NCBI GenBank assembly: GCA_947650365.1
Contig: CANTAL010000133.1
Coordinates: 682,001-746,000 of the forward strand
Origin: Chamaelirium japonicum
Taxonomy: Eukaryota; Streptophyta; Magnoliopsida; Liliales; Melanthiaceae
Direction: 5' to 3'
DNA: 64,000 bases
The notes below the pieces were generated by a model. It saw nothing but the letters and a program-made list of their open reading frames with translations. It was not told the origin of the DNA and did no database searches. Every line of letters starts with the position of its first letter. The stretch's first letter is position 1. The translations under genes and the position numbers were made by a program. Shown in pieces: positions 12,097 to 25,840 of this stretch.

Positions 12097-14165
12097 ACGA
12101 ATGTATCCATTCTAATTCATTCGTATGATCAATTCGAATTCATTCATACGATCCATTCTAATTCATTCATACGATCCATTCTAACTTATTCGTACGATCC
12201 ACTCTAATTCATTCATACGAACCATTCTAATTCATTCGTACGATTCATTCTAATTCATTCGCACGAGTGTATCCATTCCAATTCATACAATCCATTCTAA
12301 TTCATTCGCAGCATGTATCCTTTCTAATTTATTTGCACGAATGTATCCATTCTAATTCATTCATACGATCCATTCTAATTCATTCGCACGAATGTATCCA
12401 TTCTAATTCCTTCATATGATCCATTCTAATTCATTCGCACGAATGTATCAATTCTAATTCATTCGTATAATCCATTCTAATTCATTCGTACGATCCATTC
12501 TAATTCATTCGCATGATCCATTCTAATTCATTCATACGATCCAATCTAATTCATTCATACAATCCATTCTAATTCATTCGCACGAATGTATCTATTCTAG
12601 TTCATTCATTCGATCCATTCTAATTCATTCACACGATCCAATCTAATTCATTCATATGATCCATTCTAATTCATTCGTATGACCCATTCTTATTCATTCG
12701 CACGAATGTATCCATTCTAATTCATTCACACGATCTATTCAAATTCATTCACACGATCCATTCTAATTCATTCATATGATCCATTCTTACTCATTCATAC
12801 AATCCATTCTAATTAATTTATACGATCTATTCTAATTCATTCATACCATCGATTCTAATTCATTCGCACAATCTATTCTAATTCATTCATACGATCCATT
12901 CTAATTCATTCGCACGATCCATTCTAATTCATTTGCACGATCCATTCTAATTCATTCATATAATTCATTCTAATTCTTTTACACGAATGTATCCATTCTA
13001 ATTCATTCGTACGATCCATTCAAATTCCTTCGTACGATCCATTCTAATTCCTTTGTACGATCCATTCTAATTCATTCGTATGATCCATTCTAATTCCTTC
13101 GTACGATCCATTCTAATTCATTCCCATAAATATATCCATTCTAATTCATACATACGATCTATTCTAATTCATTCATACGATCCAATCTAATTCATTAATA
13201 CGATCCATTCTAATTCATTCGCACGAATGTATCTAGTCTAATTCATTCATACGATCCATTCTAATTCATTCGCACAATCTATTCTAATTCATTCGTACGA
13301 TCCATTCTAATTCATTAGCACGATCCATTCTAATTCATTCGTACGATCCATTCTATTTCATTCGTACGATCCATTGTAATTCATTCGCACGATCCATTCT
13401 AATTCATTCTTACGATCCATTCTAATTCATTTATACAATCCATTCTAATTCTTTCACACGAATGTATCCATTCTAATCCATTCGTACGATCCACCCTAAT
13501 TCCTTCGTATGATCCATTCTAATTGTTTCGCACGAATGTATCCATTTTGATTCAATCGTACGATCCATTCAAATTCATTCAGACGATCCATTATTATTCA
13601 TTCATACGATCCATTCGAATTCATTCACACGAATGTATCCATTCTAATTCATTCGTACGATCCATTCTAATTCATTCGCACGTTCCAATATAATTAATTC
13701 GCACGATCTATTCTAATTCATTCGTACGATCCATTCTATTTCATTCGTACGATCCATTCTTACTCATTCGTACGGTCCATTCTAATTCATTCCCAAGAAT
13801 GTATCCATTCTAATTCATTCGTACGATCCATTCTAATTCATTCGCACGATCCATTCTAATTCATTCATACGATCCATTCTAATTCATTCATACGATCCAT
13901 TCTAATTCATTCGCACGATCCATTCTAATTCATTCATACGATCCATTCTATTTCATTCAAACAATCCATTCTAATACGATCCATTCTGATTGATTCATAC
14001 GATCCATTCTAATTCATTCGCACGAATGTGTCCATTCTAATTCATTCGTACGATCCATTCTAATTCATTCGCACGATCCATTCTAATTCATTCATACGAT
14101 CCATTCTAATTCATTCATTAGATCCATTCTAATTCATTTATACGATCCATTCTAATTCATTTATA

Positions 14166-14802
14166 CGAATGAAATAGAATGGATCGTACGAATGAATTAG
14201 AATGGATCGTGCGAATGAATTAGAATGGATCGTGCGAATGAATTAGAATGGATCGTACGAATGAGTAAGAATGGATCATACGAATGAAATAGAATGGATC
14301 GTATGAATGAATTAGAATGGATCGTACGAATGAATTAGAATGGATCGTGCGAATGAATTAGAATGGATCGTGCGAATGAATTATAATGGATCGTACGAAT
14401 GAATTAGAATGGATCGTATGAATGAATTAGAATGGATCGTGCGAATGAATTAGAATGGATCGTATGAATGAATTTGAATGGATCGTACGAATGAATTAGA
14501 ACGGATCGTACGGACGAATTAGAATGAATTATAATGGATCGTACGAATGAATTATAATGGATCGTGCGAATGAATTAGAATGGATAGTGCGAATGAATTA
14601 TAATGGCTCGTACGAATGAATTATAATGGATCGTACGAATGAATTAGAATGGATTGTATGAATTATAATGGATCGTACGAAAGAATTAGAATGGATACAT
14701 TCGTGCAAAAGAATTAGAATGGATTATATGAATAAATTAGAATGGATCGTGCGAATGAGGATACATTCGTGCGAATGAATTAGAATGGATCGTACGAATG
14801 AG
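14166..14802 (-). repeat. 23/28-bp satellite, R block
   Basis: About 28 monomers. Monomers ending in GAATTATAATGG cluster at 14380-14670, a local variant spread by recent amplification. 28-mers are rare until 14690. Confidence 0.93.
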
Positions 14803-15166
14803 TACATTCGTACCATCCAATCTAATTCATTCATACGATTCAGTCTAATTCATTCATATGATCCATTCTAATTCATTTGTACGATCCATTCTAATTCATT
14901 CATACAATCCATTCTAATTCTTTTGCACGAATGTATCAATTCTAATTCATTCGTACGATCCATTCTAATTCCTTCGTACGATCCATTCTAATTCCTTCAT
15001 AGGATCCATTGTAATTCGTTCGCACGATTGAATGTATCCATTCTAATTCATTCGTACGATGCATTCTAATTCCTTCGTATGATCCATTCTAATTCCTTCA
15101 TACGATCTATTCTAATTCATTATCACGATCCATTCTAATTCATTCATACTATCCATTCTAATTCGC
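14803..15166 (+). repeat. 23/28-bp satellite, short F block
   Basis: About 15 monomers, entered in TACATTCGTACCATCC and left at ATTCGCATTAGAATG. It has CCTTCG and CCTTCAT monomers, as in M3. Confidence 0.93.
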
Positions 15167-16230
15167 ATTAGAATGAATTAGAATGGATCGTACGAATGAA
15201 TTAGAATAGATTGTATGAATGAATTAGAATGGATCGTATGAATGAATTAGAATGGATCGTACGAAGGAATTAGAATGGATCTTACGAAGGAATTAGAATG
15301 GATCGTACGAATGAATTAGAATGGATACATTCGTGCAAAATAATTAGAATAGATTGTTTGAATTAATTAGAATGGATCGTACAGATGAATTAGAATGGAT
15401 CGTATGAATGAGTTAGAATAGATTATGCGAATGAATTAGAATGGATCGTACGAATGAATTAGAATGGATACATTCGTGTGAATGAATTAGAATGGATCGT
15501 ATGAATGAATAATGGATCATACGAATGAAATAGAATGGATCGTACGAATGAATTAGAATGGATCATGCTAATGAATTAGAATGGATCATATGAATGAATT
15601 AGAATAGATTGTGCGAATGAATACATTCGTGCGAATGAATTAGAATGGATCGTGCTAATGAATTATAATAGATCGTACGAATGAATTAAAATAGATACAT
15701 TCGTGCGAATGAATTAGAATGGATCGTACAAATGAGTAATAATGGATCATACGAATGAAATAGAATGAATAGTACGAATGAGTAAGAATGGATCATACGA
15801 ATGAAATAGAATGAATCGTACGAATCAATTAGAATGGATACATTCGTACGAATGAATTAGAATGGATCGTATGAATGAATTAGAATGGATCGTATGAATG
15901 AATTAGAATGGATAGTACGAATGAATTAGAATGGATCGTACGAATAAATTAGATTGGATACATTCATGCGAAAGAATTAGAATGGATTGTATGAATGAAT
16001 TAGAATGGATCGTATGAATGAATTAGAATGGATCATAGGTATGAATTACAATGGATACATTCATGGGAATGAATTAGAATGGATCGTACGAAGGAACTAG
16101 AATGGATCATATGAATGAAATAGAATGGATCGTACGAAGGAATTAGAATAGATCGTATGAAGGAATTAGAATGGATCGTACGAAGGAATTAGAATGGATA
16201 CATTCGTGCGAATGAATTAGAATGGATCGT
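15167..16230 (-). repeat. 23/28-bp satellite, R block
   Basis: About 45 monomers. Includes an M1-like stretch near 15700-15840 and an M3-like stretch with CATTCATGGGAATG at 16061-16074. It ends on GGATCGTATGATCC, where one GTAT is shared by the R and F half-monomers. Confidence 0.93.
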
Positions 16231-17403
16231 ATGATCCATTCTAATTCCTTCGTACGATCCATTCTAATTCATTCCCATGAATGTACCCATTCTAATTCAT
16301 ATGTACGATCCATTCTAATTCATTCATACGATCCATTCTAATTCATTCGTACGATCCATTCTAATTCCTTCGTACGATCCATTCTAATTCATTCCCATGA
16401 ATGTATCCATTCCAATTCATACGTACGATCCATTCTAATTCATTCATACGATCCAATCTAATTCATTCATGCGATCCATTCTAATTCATTCGCGCAAATG
16501 TATCTATTCTAATTCATTCTAATTCCTTCGTACGATCCATTCGTACGATCGATTCTAATTCATTCGCACGAATGTATCCATTCTAATTCATTCAAACGAT
16601 CCATTCTAATTCATTTGTACGATCCATTCTAATTCATTCGTACGATCCATTCCAATTCATTCGCACAATCTATTCTAATTCATTCGTACGATCCATTCAT
16701 TCATATAATCCATTCTAACTCATACATACGATCCATTCTAATTCATTCGTACAATCCATTCTAATTCATTCTCCCGTACGATCCTTTCTAATTTATTCGC
16801 ATGATCCATTCTACTTCATTCATACGATCCATTCTAATCTATTCATACAATCCATTCTAATTCTTTCGCACGAATGTATCCATTCTAATTCATTCGTATG
16901 AAAATATCCATTCTAATTGATTCGTTTTATCCATTCTAATTCGTTCGTATGATCCATTCTAATTCATTCGCACGATTCATTCTAATTCATTCATATGATC
17001 CATTCTAATTCATTCGTATGATCCATTCTATTTCATTCGTATGATCCATTCTTACTTATTCGTACGATCTATTCTAATTCATTCACACGAATGTATCCAT
17101 TCTAATTCATTCATACGATATATTCTAATTCATTCGTACGATCCATTCTAATTCATCGTACTAATTCATTCGTACGATCCATTCTATTTCATTCATACGA
17201 TCCATTCTTACTCATTCGTACGATCCATTCTAATTCATTCGTAAGAATGTATCTATTCTAATTCATTCGTACGATCCATTCTAATTCATCAGCACGATCC
17301 ATTCTAATTCATTCGTACGATCCATTCTAATTCATTAGTACAATCCATTCTTACTCATTCGTACGATTCATTCTAATTCATTCGTACAATCCATTCTAAT
17401 TCG
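16231..17403 (+). repeat. 23/28-bp satellite, F block
   Basis: Opens with two M3-type stretches, each with a CCCATGAATG 28-mer (16271 and 16393) followed by an ATTCATA-GTACG monomer. Later parts are degenerate, with partial monomers near 16690, 16770 and 17155. Confidence 0.93.
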
Positions 17404-17929
17404 AATTACAATGAAATAGAATGGATCTGACGAATGAATTAGAATGGATCGTACGAATGAATTAGAATGGATCGTGCAAATGAATTAGAATGGATCGTAC
17501 GAATTAATTAGAATGGATCGTATGAAGGAATTAGAATGAATCGTACGAATGTATTAGAATGGATAGATTCGTGCAAAAGAATTATAATGGATCCTATGAA
17601 TGAATTATAATGGATCGTGCGAATGAATTAGAATGGATACATTCTTGCCAAAGAATTAGAATGGTTCGTACGAATGAATTAGAATGGATCGTACGAATGA
17701 ATTAAAATGGATCGTGCTAATAAAATATAATGGATCGTACAAATGAATTATAAAAGATTGTACGTATGAATTAGAAAGGATCGTACGAATGAATTAGAAT
17801 GGATCGTGCGAATGAATTAGAATGGATCGTACAAATGAATTAGAATGGATACAATCGTGCGAATGAATTAGAATGGATCGTACGAATGAGTACGAATGGA
17901 TCATATGAATGAAATAGAATGGATCATAA
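17404..17929 (-). repeat. 23/28-bp satellite, R block
   Basis: About 22 monomers, entered through TTCTAATTCGAATTA. Less well conserved than most blocks, with AATTATAATGG and AATTAAAATGG variants. It ends at GGATCATAAGTACC. Confidence 0.92.
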
Positions 17930-20900
17930 GTACCATCCATTCTAATTCATTCATACGATCCATTCTAATTTATTCGTACGATCCATTCTAATACATTCGT
18001 ACAATCTATTCTAATTCATTCACACAATCTATTCTAATTCATTCGTACGATCCATTCTAATTCATTTATACAATCCATTCTAATTCATTCGTACGATCCA
18101 TTCTAATTCATTTTAATTCGAATTCATTCGTACGATCCATTCTAATTCATTCACACGATCCATTCTAATTCATTCATACGATCCATTCTAATTCATTCGT
18201 ACGATCAATTCTAATTCATTCGCACGATCCATTCAAACTCATTCGCATGATCCATTCTAATTCATTCATACGATCTACTCTAATTCATTCGTACGATCCA
18301 TTCTAATTCATTCGCACGATCCATTCTAATTCATTCGCACGATCCATTCTAATTCATTCATACAATCCATTCGAATTCTTTCGCACGAATGTATCTATTC
18401 TAATTCATTCGTACGATCCATTCTAATTCCTTCATACGATTCATTCTATTTCAGTTGTATAATCCATTATAATTCCTTCGTACGATCTATTCTAATTCAT
18501 TCCCATGTATGTATCCATTCTAATTCATACGTGAGATCCATTCTAATTAATTCATAAGATCCAATCTAATTCATTCAAACGATCCATTCTAATTCATATG
18601 CACGAATGTATCCATTCTAATTCATTCGTATGATCCATTCTAATTCATTCGCACAATCTATTCTAATTTATTCGTACGATCCATTCTAATTCATTTGAAC
18701 GATCCATTCTAACTCATTCGCACGATCCATTCTAATTCATTCGTACGATCCATTCTAATTCATTCGTACGATCCATTTTAATTCCTTCGTACGATCCATT
18801 CTAATTTATTCTAATTTCTTCGTACGATCCACTCTAATTCCTTCGTACGATCTATTCTATTTCATTCATATGATCCATTCTAATTCCTTCGTACGATCCA
18901 TTCTAATTCATTCCCATGAATGTATCCATTCTAATTCCTTCGTACAATTCATTCTAATTCATTCGTACGATCCATTCTTTCGTATGTATCCATTCTAATT
19001 CATTCGTACGATCTGTTCTAATTCATTCGCACGATCTAATCTAATTTATTCGCACGATCCATTCTAATTCATTCGTATGATCCATTCTATTTCATTCATA
19101 CGATCCATTCTTACTCATTCATATGATCCATTTTAATTCATTCATACGATCCATTCTAATTCATTCCTACAATTCATTCTAATTCTTTTGCACGAATGTA
19201 TCGATTCTAATTCATTCGTACGATCCATCCAAATTCATTCGTATGATCCATTCTAATTCATTCGCACGAATGTATCCATTCTAATTTATTCGTATGATCC
19301 ATTCTAATTCCTTTGTATGATCCATTTTAATTCATTCGTACGATCCATTCTAATTCATTCGCACAAATGTATCCATTCTAATTCATTCGTACGATCCATT
19401 CTAATTTATTCGCACGATCCATTCTAATTCATTCATACGATCCATTCTAATTCATTCGTACGATCCATTCTAATTCATTCGCACGATCCATTCTAATTCA
19501 TTCATACGATCCATTCTAATTCATTCATTCAATCCATTCTAATTCTTTCGCACGAATGTATCCATTCTAACTCATTCGTACGATCCACCCTAATTCCTTC
19601 GTACGATCTATTCTAATTCATTCGCACGATTATATCCATTCTAATTCATTCGTATGATCTATTCGAATTCATTCATACGATCTATTCTAATTCATTTGCA
19701 TGAATGTATCCATTCTAATTCATTCGTACGATCCATTCTAATTCGTTCACACAATCTATTATAATTCATTCGTACGATCCATTCTAATTCATTCGCACGA
19801 TACATTCTAATTTATTTGCACGATCCATTCTAATTTATTCATACAATCCACTCTAATTCTTTTGCACGAATGTATCCATTCTAATTCATTCGTACGATCC
19901 ATTCTAATTCCTTCGTACGATCCATTCTAATTCCTTCGTACGATCCATTCTAATTCCTTTGTACGATCCATTCTATTTCATTCGTATGATCTATTCTAAT
20001 TCCTTCGTACGATCCATTCTAATTCATACGATCCATTCTTTTTCATTCATACGATCCATTCTAATTCATTCGCATGATCCATTCTAATTCATTCATACGA
20101 TCCATTGTAATTCATTCGTACGATCCATTCTAATTCATTCGCACGATCCATTCGAATTCATTCATACGATCACTTCTAATTCATTCATATGATCCATTCT
20201 AAATCATTCGCACGAATGTATCCATTCTAATTCATTCGTACGATCCATTCTAATTCATTCGCATAATTTATTCTAATTCATTCGTACGATCCATTCTAAT
20301 TCATTCGCACGATCCATTCTAATTCATTTGCACGATCCATTCTAATTCATTCATACAATCCATTCTAATTCTTTTGCACGAATGTATCCATTCTAATTCA
20401 TTCGTACGATCCATTCTAATTCCTTCGTATGATCCATTCTAATTCCTTCGTACGATCCAATCTATTTCATTCGTAAGATCCATTCTAATTCCATCGTACG
20501 ATCCATTCTAATTCATTCCCATGAATGTATCCATTCTAATTTATACGTACGATCCATTCTAATTCATTCATACGATCCAATCTTATTCATTCATGCGATC
20601 CATTCTAATTCATTCGCACGAATGTATCCATTCTAATTCATTCGTACAATCTATTCTAATTCATTAACATAATCTATTCTAATTCATTCGTACGATCCAT
20701 TCTAATTCATTAGCACGATTCATTCTAATTCATTCGTACGATCCATTCTATTTCATTCGTACGATCCATTCTTACTCATTCGTACGATCCATTCTAATTC
20801 ATTCGTACGATCCATTCTAATTCATTCGCACGATCCATTCTAATTCATTCATACGATCCAACTAATTCATTCATACGACCCATTCTAATTCATTCGCACG

Positions 20901-21775
20901 AATGTATCCATTCTAATTCATTTGTGCACAATCTAATCTAATTCATTCGTACGATCCATTCTAATTCATTAGCACGATCCATTCCAATTCATTCGTACGA
21001 TCCATTCTATTACATTCGTACGATCCATTCTTACTCATTCGTACGATCCATTCTAATTTATTCACACTAATATATCCATTCTAATTCATTCGTACGATCC
21101 ATTCTAATTCATTCGCACGATCCATTCTAATTCATTTCTACGATCCATTCTAATTCATTCGTACGATCCATTCTAATTCATTCGCACGATCCATTCTAAT
21201 TCAATCATACGATCCATTCTAATACATTCATACAATCCATTATAATTCTTTCGCACGAATGTATCCATTCCAATTCATTCATACGATCCACCCTAATTTA
21301 TTCGTAAGATCCATTCTAATTCATTCGCATGAATGTATCCATTCTAATTCATTCGTACAATCCATTTGAATTCATTCATACGAACCATTCTATTTCATTC
21401 ATACGATCCATTCTAATTCATTCGCACGAATGTATCCATTCTAATTCATTCGTACGATCCATTCTAATTCATTCGCACAATCTATTCTAATTCATTCGTA
21501 CAATCCATTCTAATTCATTCGCACGATCCATTCTAATTCATTTGCACGATCCATTCTAATTCATTCGTACAATCCATTCTAATTCTTTCGCACGAATGTA
21601 TCCATTCTAATTCATTCGTACGATCCATTCTAATTCATTCGCACAATCTATTCTAATTCATTTGTACGATCCATTCGAATTCATTCATACGATCCATTCT
21701 AATTCATTTATATGATCCATTCTAATTCCTTCGTATGATCCATTCTAATTCATTCCCATGAATGTATCCATTCTA
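17930..21775 (+). repeat. 23/28-bp satellite, F block (3.8 kb)
   Basis: About 160 monomers with all three module types: CCACCC at about 19590, CCCATG 28-mers at 18505, 18912, 20518 and 21756, and CTATTTC or CTTACTC at 19090, 20750 and 21010. It ends at the palindrome TTCTATAGAA (21771-21780). Confidence 0.96.
20465..20824 (+). repeat. M3-A-M1 composite (360 bp slot)
   Basis: M3 occupies 20465-20635, one linking monomer 20636-20658, then M1 starts at 20659. Here the closing 28-mer of M1 is replaced by a plain 23-mer, so M1 is five bases short. Spacing is the same as in the copies at 60843 and 34458. Confidence 0.8.
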
Positions 21776-22244
21776 TAGAATGGATCGTACGAATGAATTA
21801 GAATGGATCGTCTGAATGAATTAGAATGAATCATGAGAATGAATTAGAATAGATCGTACAAATGAATTTGAAAAGATACATTCGTGCGAATGAATTAGAA
21901 TGGATCGTACGAATGAGTAAGAATGGATCATACGAATGAAAAAGAATGGATCGTACAAATGAATTAGAATGGATCGTGCTAATGAATTAGAATGGATCGT
22001 ACAAATGAATTAGAATAGATTGTGCGAATGATGAATTAGAATGGATCGTGCGAATGAATTAGATTGGATCGTGCGTATGAATTAGAATGGATCATACGAA
22101 TGAATTAGAATAAATACATTCGTGGGAATGAATTAGAAGGGATCATATGAATGAATTAGATTGGATTGTATGAATGAATTAGAATGGATCGTTTGAATGA
22201 ATTGGAATAAATCGTACGAATGAATTAGAATGAATTAGAATGGA
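21776..22244 (-). repeat. 23/28-bp satellite, R block
   Basis: About 20 monomers, with an M1-type order (GAGTAAG, GAAAAAG, GTGCTAATG, AGATTGTGCG) at 21880-22030. It leaves through a 26-bp perfect palindrome. Confidence 0.93.
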
Positions 22245-22257
22245 TCCATTCTAATTC
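22232..22257. other. 26-bp perfect palindrome at an R-to-F switch
   Basis: The left arm GAATTAGAATGGA is followed by its exact complement, centred on GGATCC between 22244 and 22245. The unit is reflected around its own GATC. Confidence 0.92.
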
Positions 22258-23156
22258 CTTCGTACGATCCATTCTAATTCATTCCCATGAATTTATCCAT
22301 TCTAATTCATATGTACGATCCATTCTAATTCATTCATAACGTACGATCCATTCTAATTCCTTCGTACGATCCATTCTATTTCATTCGTATGATCCATTCT
22401 AATTCCTTCGTACGAACAATTCTAATTCATTCCCATGAATATATCCATTCTAATTCATACGTACGATCCATTCTAATTCATTTATACGATCCAATCTAAT
22501 ACATTCATACGAACTTTTCTAATTCATTCGCACGAATGTATCCATTCTAATTCATTCGTACGATCCATTCTAAATCATTCGCACAATCTATTCTAATTCA
22601 TTCGTACGATCCATTCTAATTCATTAGCACGATCCATTCTAATTCATTCGTACGATCCATTCTATTTTGTTCGTACGATCCATTCTTACTCATTATTACG
22701 ATCCATTCTAATTCATTCGCATGATATATTCTAATTCATTCATACGATCCATTCTAATTCATTAGCACGATCCATTCTAATTCATTCATACGATCCTTCT
22801 ATTTCATTCGTATGATCCATTCTTACTCATTCATATGATCCATTCTAATTCATTCGCACGAATGTACCCATTCTAATTCATTCGTACAATCCATTCTAAT
22901 TCATTCGCACGATCCATTCTAATTCATTCATACGATCCATTCTAATTCATTCATACAATCCATTCTACTTCTTTCGGACGAATGTATCCATTCTAATTCA
23001 TTCGTACGATCCATTCTAATTCATTCACACGATTCATTCTAATTCATTCATATGATCCATTCTAATTCATTCGTACGATCCATTATAATTCATTCGCACA
23101 ATCCATTCTTATTCCATCGTACGATCTATTCTAATTCCTTCGTACGATCCATTCTA

Positions 23157-23539
23157 TTTCGTTCGTATGATCCATTCTAATTCCTTCGTATGATCCATTC
23201 TAATTCCTTCGTACGGTCCATTCTAATTCATTCCCATGAATGTATCCATTCTAATTTATACGTACGATCCATTCTATTATATTCATACGATCCAGTCTAA
23301 TTCATTCATACGATCCATTCTAATTCATTCGCACGAATATATCCATTCTAATTCATTCGTACGATCCATTGTAATTCATTCGCACAATCTATTCTAATTC
23401 ATTCGTACGATCCATTCTAATTCATTAGTACGATCCATTCTAATTCATTCGTACGATCCATTCTATTTCGTTCATACGATCCATTCTTACTCATTCGTAC
23501 GATCCATTCTAATTCATTCGCATGAATGTATCCATTCTA
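23157..23539 (+). repeat. M3-A-M1 composite with one extra monomer (383 bp)
   Basis: M3 at 23157-23350 has an extra CCTTCG monomer (194 instead of 171 bp). One linking monomer follows, then a full M1 (23374-23539, 166 bp). M1 holds, in order, CGCACAATCTATTC, a plain monomer, CATTAGTACG, a plain monomer, CTATTTC, CTTACTC and a 28-mer. Confidence 0.85.
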
Positions 23540-23780
23540 ATTCATTCGTACGATTCATTCTAATTCATTCGCACGATCCATTCTAATTCATTCGTACGAT
23601 CTATTCTAATTCATTCTTACAATCTATTTTATAGAATGTATCCATTGTAAATCATTCGGACGATCCATTCTAATCCATTCTAATTCCTTCGTACGATCCA
23701 TTCTAATTCCTTCGTACGAACTATTCTATTTTATTCGTATGATACATTCTAATTCCTTCGTACGATCCATTCTAATTCAT

Positions 23781-23882
23781 TCCCATGAATGTATCCATTC
23801 TAATTCATACGTACGATCCATTATAATTCATTCCCATGAATGTATCTATTCTAATTCATACGTACGATCCATTGTAATTCAT
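23781..23882 (+). repeat. 51-bp dimer duplicated in tandem
   Basis: A CCCATG 28-mer plus an ATTCATACGTACG 23-mer (28+23 = 51 bp) occurs twice in a row, starting at 23781 and 23832. The two copies differ at a few sites. Confidence 0.8.
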
Positions 23883-24170
23883 TCATACGATCCAATCTAA
23901 TTCATTCATACGATCCATTCTAATTCATTCGCACGATCCATTGTAATTCATTTTGCACGAATGTATCCATTTGAATTCATACGTACGGTCCATTCTAATT
24001 CATTCATACAATCCAATCTAATTCATTCATACGATCCATTGTAATTCATTCGCACGAAGGTATCCATTCTAATTAATTCGTACGATCTATTCTAATTTAT
24101 TCGCACAATCTATTCTAATTCATTCGCACGATCCAATCTAATTCATTCGTACGATCCATTCTAATTCATT

Positions 24171-25384
24171 GTGCGAATGAATTAGAATGGATCGTACGAA
24201 TGAGTAAGAATAGATCGTACGAATAAAATAGAATGGATCGTACGAATGAATTAGAATGGATCGTGCGAATGAATTAGATTGGATCGTGCGAATGAATTAG
24301 AATAGATTGTGCGAATGAATTAGAATTGATCGTACGAATTAATTAGAATGGATACATTCGTGCGAATGAATTAGAATGGATCGTATGAATGAATTAGATT
24401 GGATTGTATGAATGAATTAGAATGGATCGTACGTATGAATTCGAATGGATACATTCGTGCAAAAGAATTAGAATGGATTGTATGAATGAATTACAATTGA
24501 TCATGCGAATGAATTAGAATGGATACATTCGTGCGAATGAATTAGAATGGATACTTTTGTGCGAATGAATTAGAATGGATCGTATGAATGAATTAGATTG
24601 GATCGTATGAATGAATTAGAATAGATCGTACGTATGAATTAGAATGGATACATTCATGGGAATGAATTAGAATGGATCGTATGAATGAATTAGAATGGAT
24701 CGTATGAATGAATTAGATTGGATTGTATGAATGAATTAGAATGGATCGTACGTATGAAATCGAATGGATACATTCGTGCAAAAGAATTAGAATGGATTGT
24801 ATGAATGAATTACAATTGATCATGCGAATGAATTAGAATGGATACATTCGTGCGAATGAATTAGAATGGATACCTTCGTGCGAATGAATTAGAATGGATC
24901 GTATGAATGAATTAGATTGGATCGTATGAATGAATTAGAATAGATCGTACGTATGAATTAGAATGGATACATTCATGGGAATGAATTAGAATGGATCGTA
25001 TGAATGAATTAGATTGGATTGTATGAATGAATTAGAATGGATCGTACGTATGAATTCGAATGGATACATTCGTGCAAAAGAATTAGAATGGATTGTATGA
25101 ATGAATTACAATTGATCATGCGAATGAATTAGAATGGATACATTCGTGCGAATGAATTAGAATGGATACCTTCGTGCGAATGAATTAGAATGGATACCTT
25201 CGTGCGAATGAATTAGATTGGATCGTATGAATGAATTAGAATAGATCGTACGTATGAATTAGAATGGATACATTCATGGGAATGAATTAGAATGGATCGT
25301 ATGAATGAATTAGAATGGATCGTATGAATGAATTAGAATGGATCGTGCGAATGAAGTAGAATGGTTCGTTCGAATGAATTAGAG
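24171..25384 (-). repeat. 23/28-bp satellite, R block with recent triplication
   Basis: About 50 monomers. Most of the block is three tandem copies of a segment of about 300 bp (see 24363-25330). It ends at TTAGAGTATCTATTC. Confidence 0.94.
24363..25330 (-). repeat. Three tandem copies of a 296/319-bp unit
   Basis: The unusual string TTACAATTGATCATGCG occurs at 24491, 24810 and 25106, which are 319 and 296 bases apart. 296 equals eight 23-mers plus four 28-mers, and I can see four 28-mer marks in a copy. 319 is one monomer more. Copies share rare variants (GAATTCGAATGG, TACCTTCG, CATTCATGGG) and look nearly identical, so the event is recent. Confidence 0.9.
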
Positions 25385-25840
25385 TATCTATTCTAATTCA
25401 TTCGTACGATCCATTCTAATTCATTCGCACGATCCATTCTAATTCATTCATACGATCCATTCTAATTCATTCATACAATCCATTCTAATTCATTAGCACA
25501 ATCCATTATAATTCATTCATACGATCCATTCTAATTCATTCGCACGAATGTAACCATTCTAATTCATTCGTACGATCCATTCGAATTCATTCATACGATC
25601 CATTGTGCGATCCATTCTAATTCATTCATACAATCATTCATACGATCCATTCTAATTCATTCATACGATCCATTTAAATTCATTCGCACGAATATATCCA
25701 TTCTAATTAATTCGTACGATCCATTCTAATTCATTCGCACAATCTATTCTAATTCATTCGTACGATCTATTCTAATTCATTCGCACGATCCATTCTAATT
25801 CATTTGCACGATCCATTCTAATTCATTCGTACGATCCATT
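25385..25840 (+). repeat. 23/28-bp satellite, F block
   Basis: About 19 monomers. Partial monomers near 25605-25635 (CCATTGTGCGATCC and a short CAATCATTCATAC) show small rearrangements. Confidence 0.93.

Larger units (their letters stand above)
10471..14165 (+). repeat. 23/28-bp satellite, F block (3.7 kb)
   Basis: Entered at GAATGATTCATAC. Contains M2 markers (CCACCC) near 10830, 11095, 11760, 11805 and 13490, and M3-type CCCATG 28-mers near 11910 and 13120. Two tiny R islands lie at about 11351 and 12079. The block leaves through CATTTATACGAATG at 14155-14168, a switch on the central TAC with no loss of bases. Confidence 0.95.
22245..24170 (+). repeat. 23/28-bp satellite, F block
   Basis: About 80 monomers rich in M3 elements (CCCATG 28-mers at 22287, 22430, 23232, 23783 and 23833). 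It leaves at CATTGTGCGAATG, where one C of the near-palindrome is missing. Confidence 0.95.
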
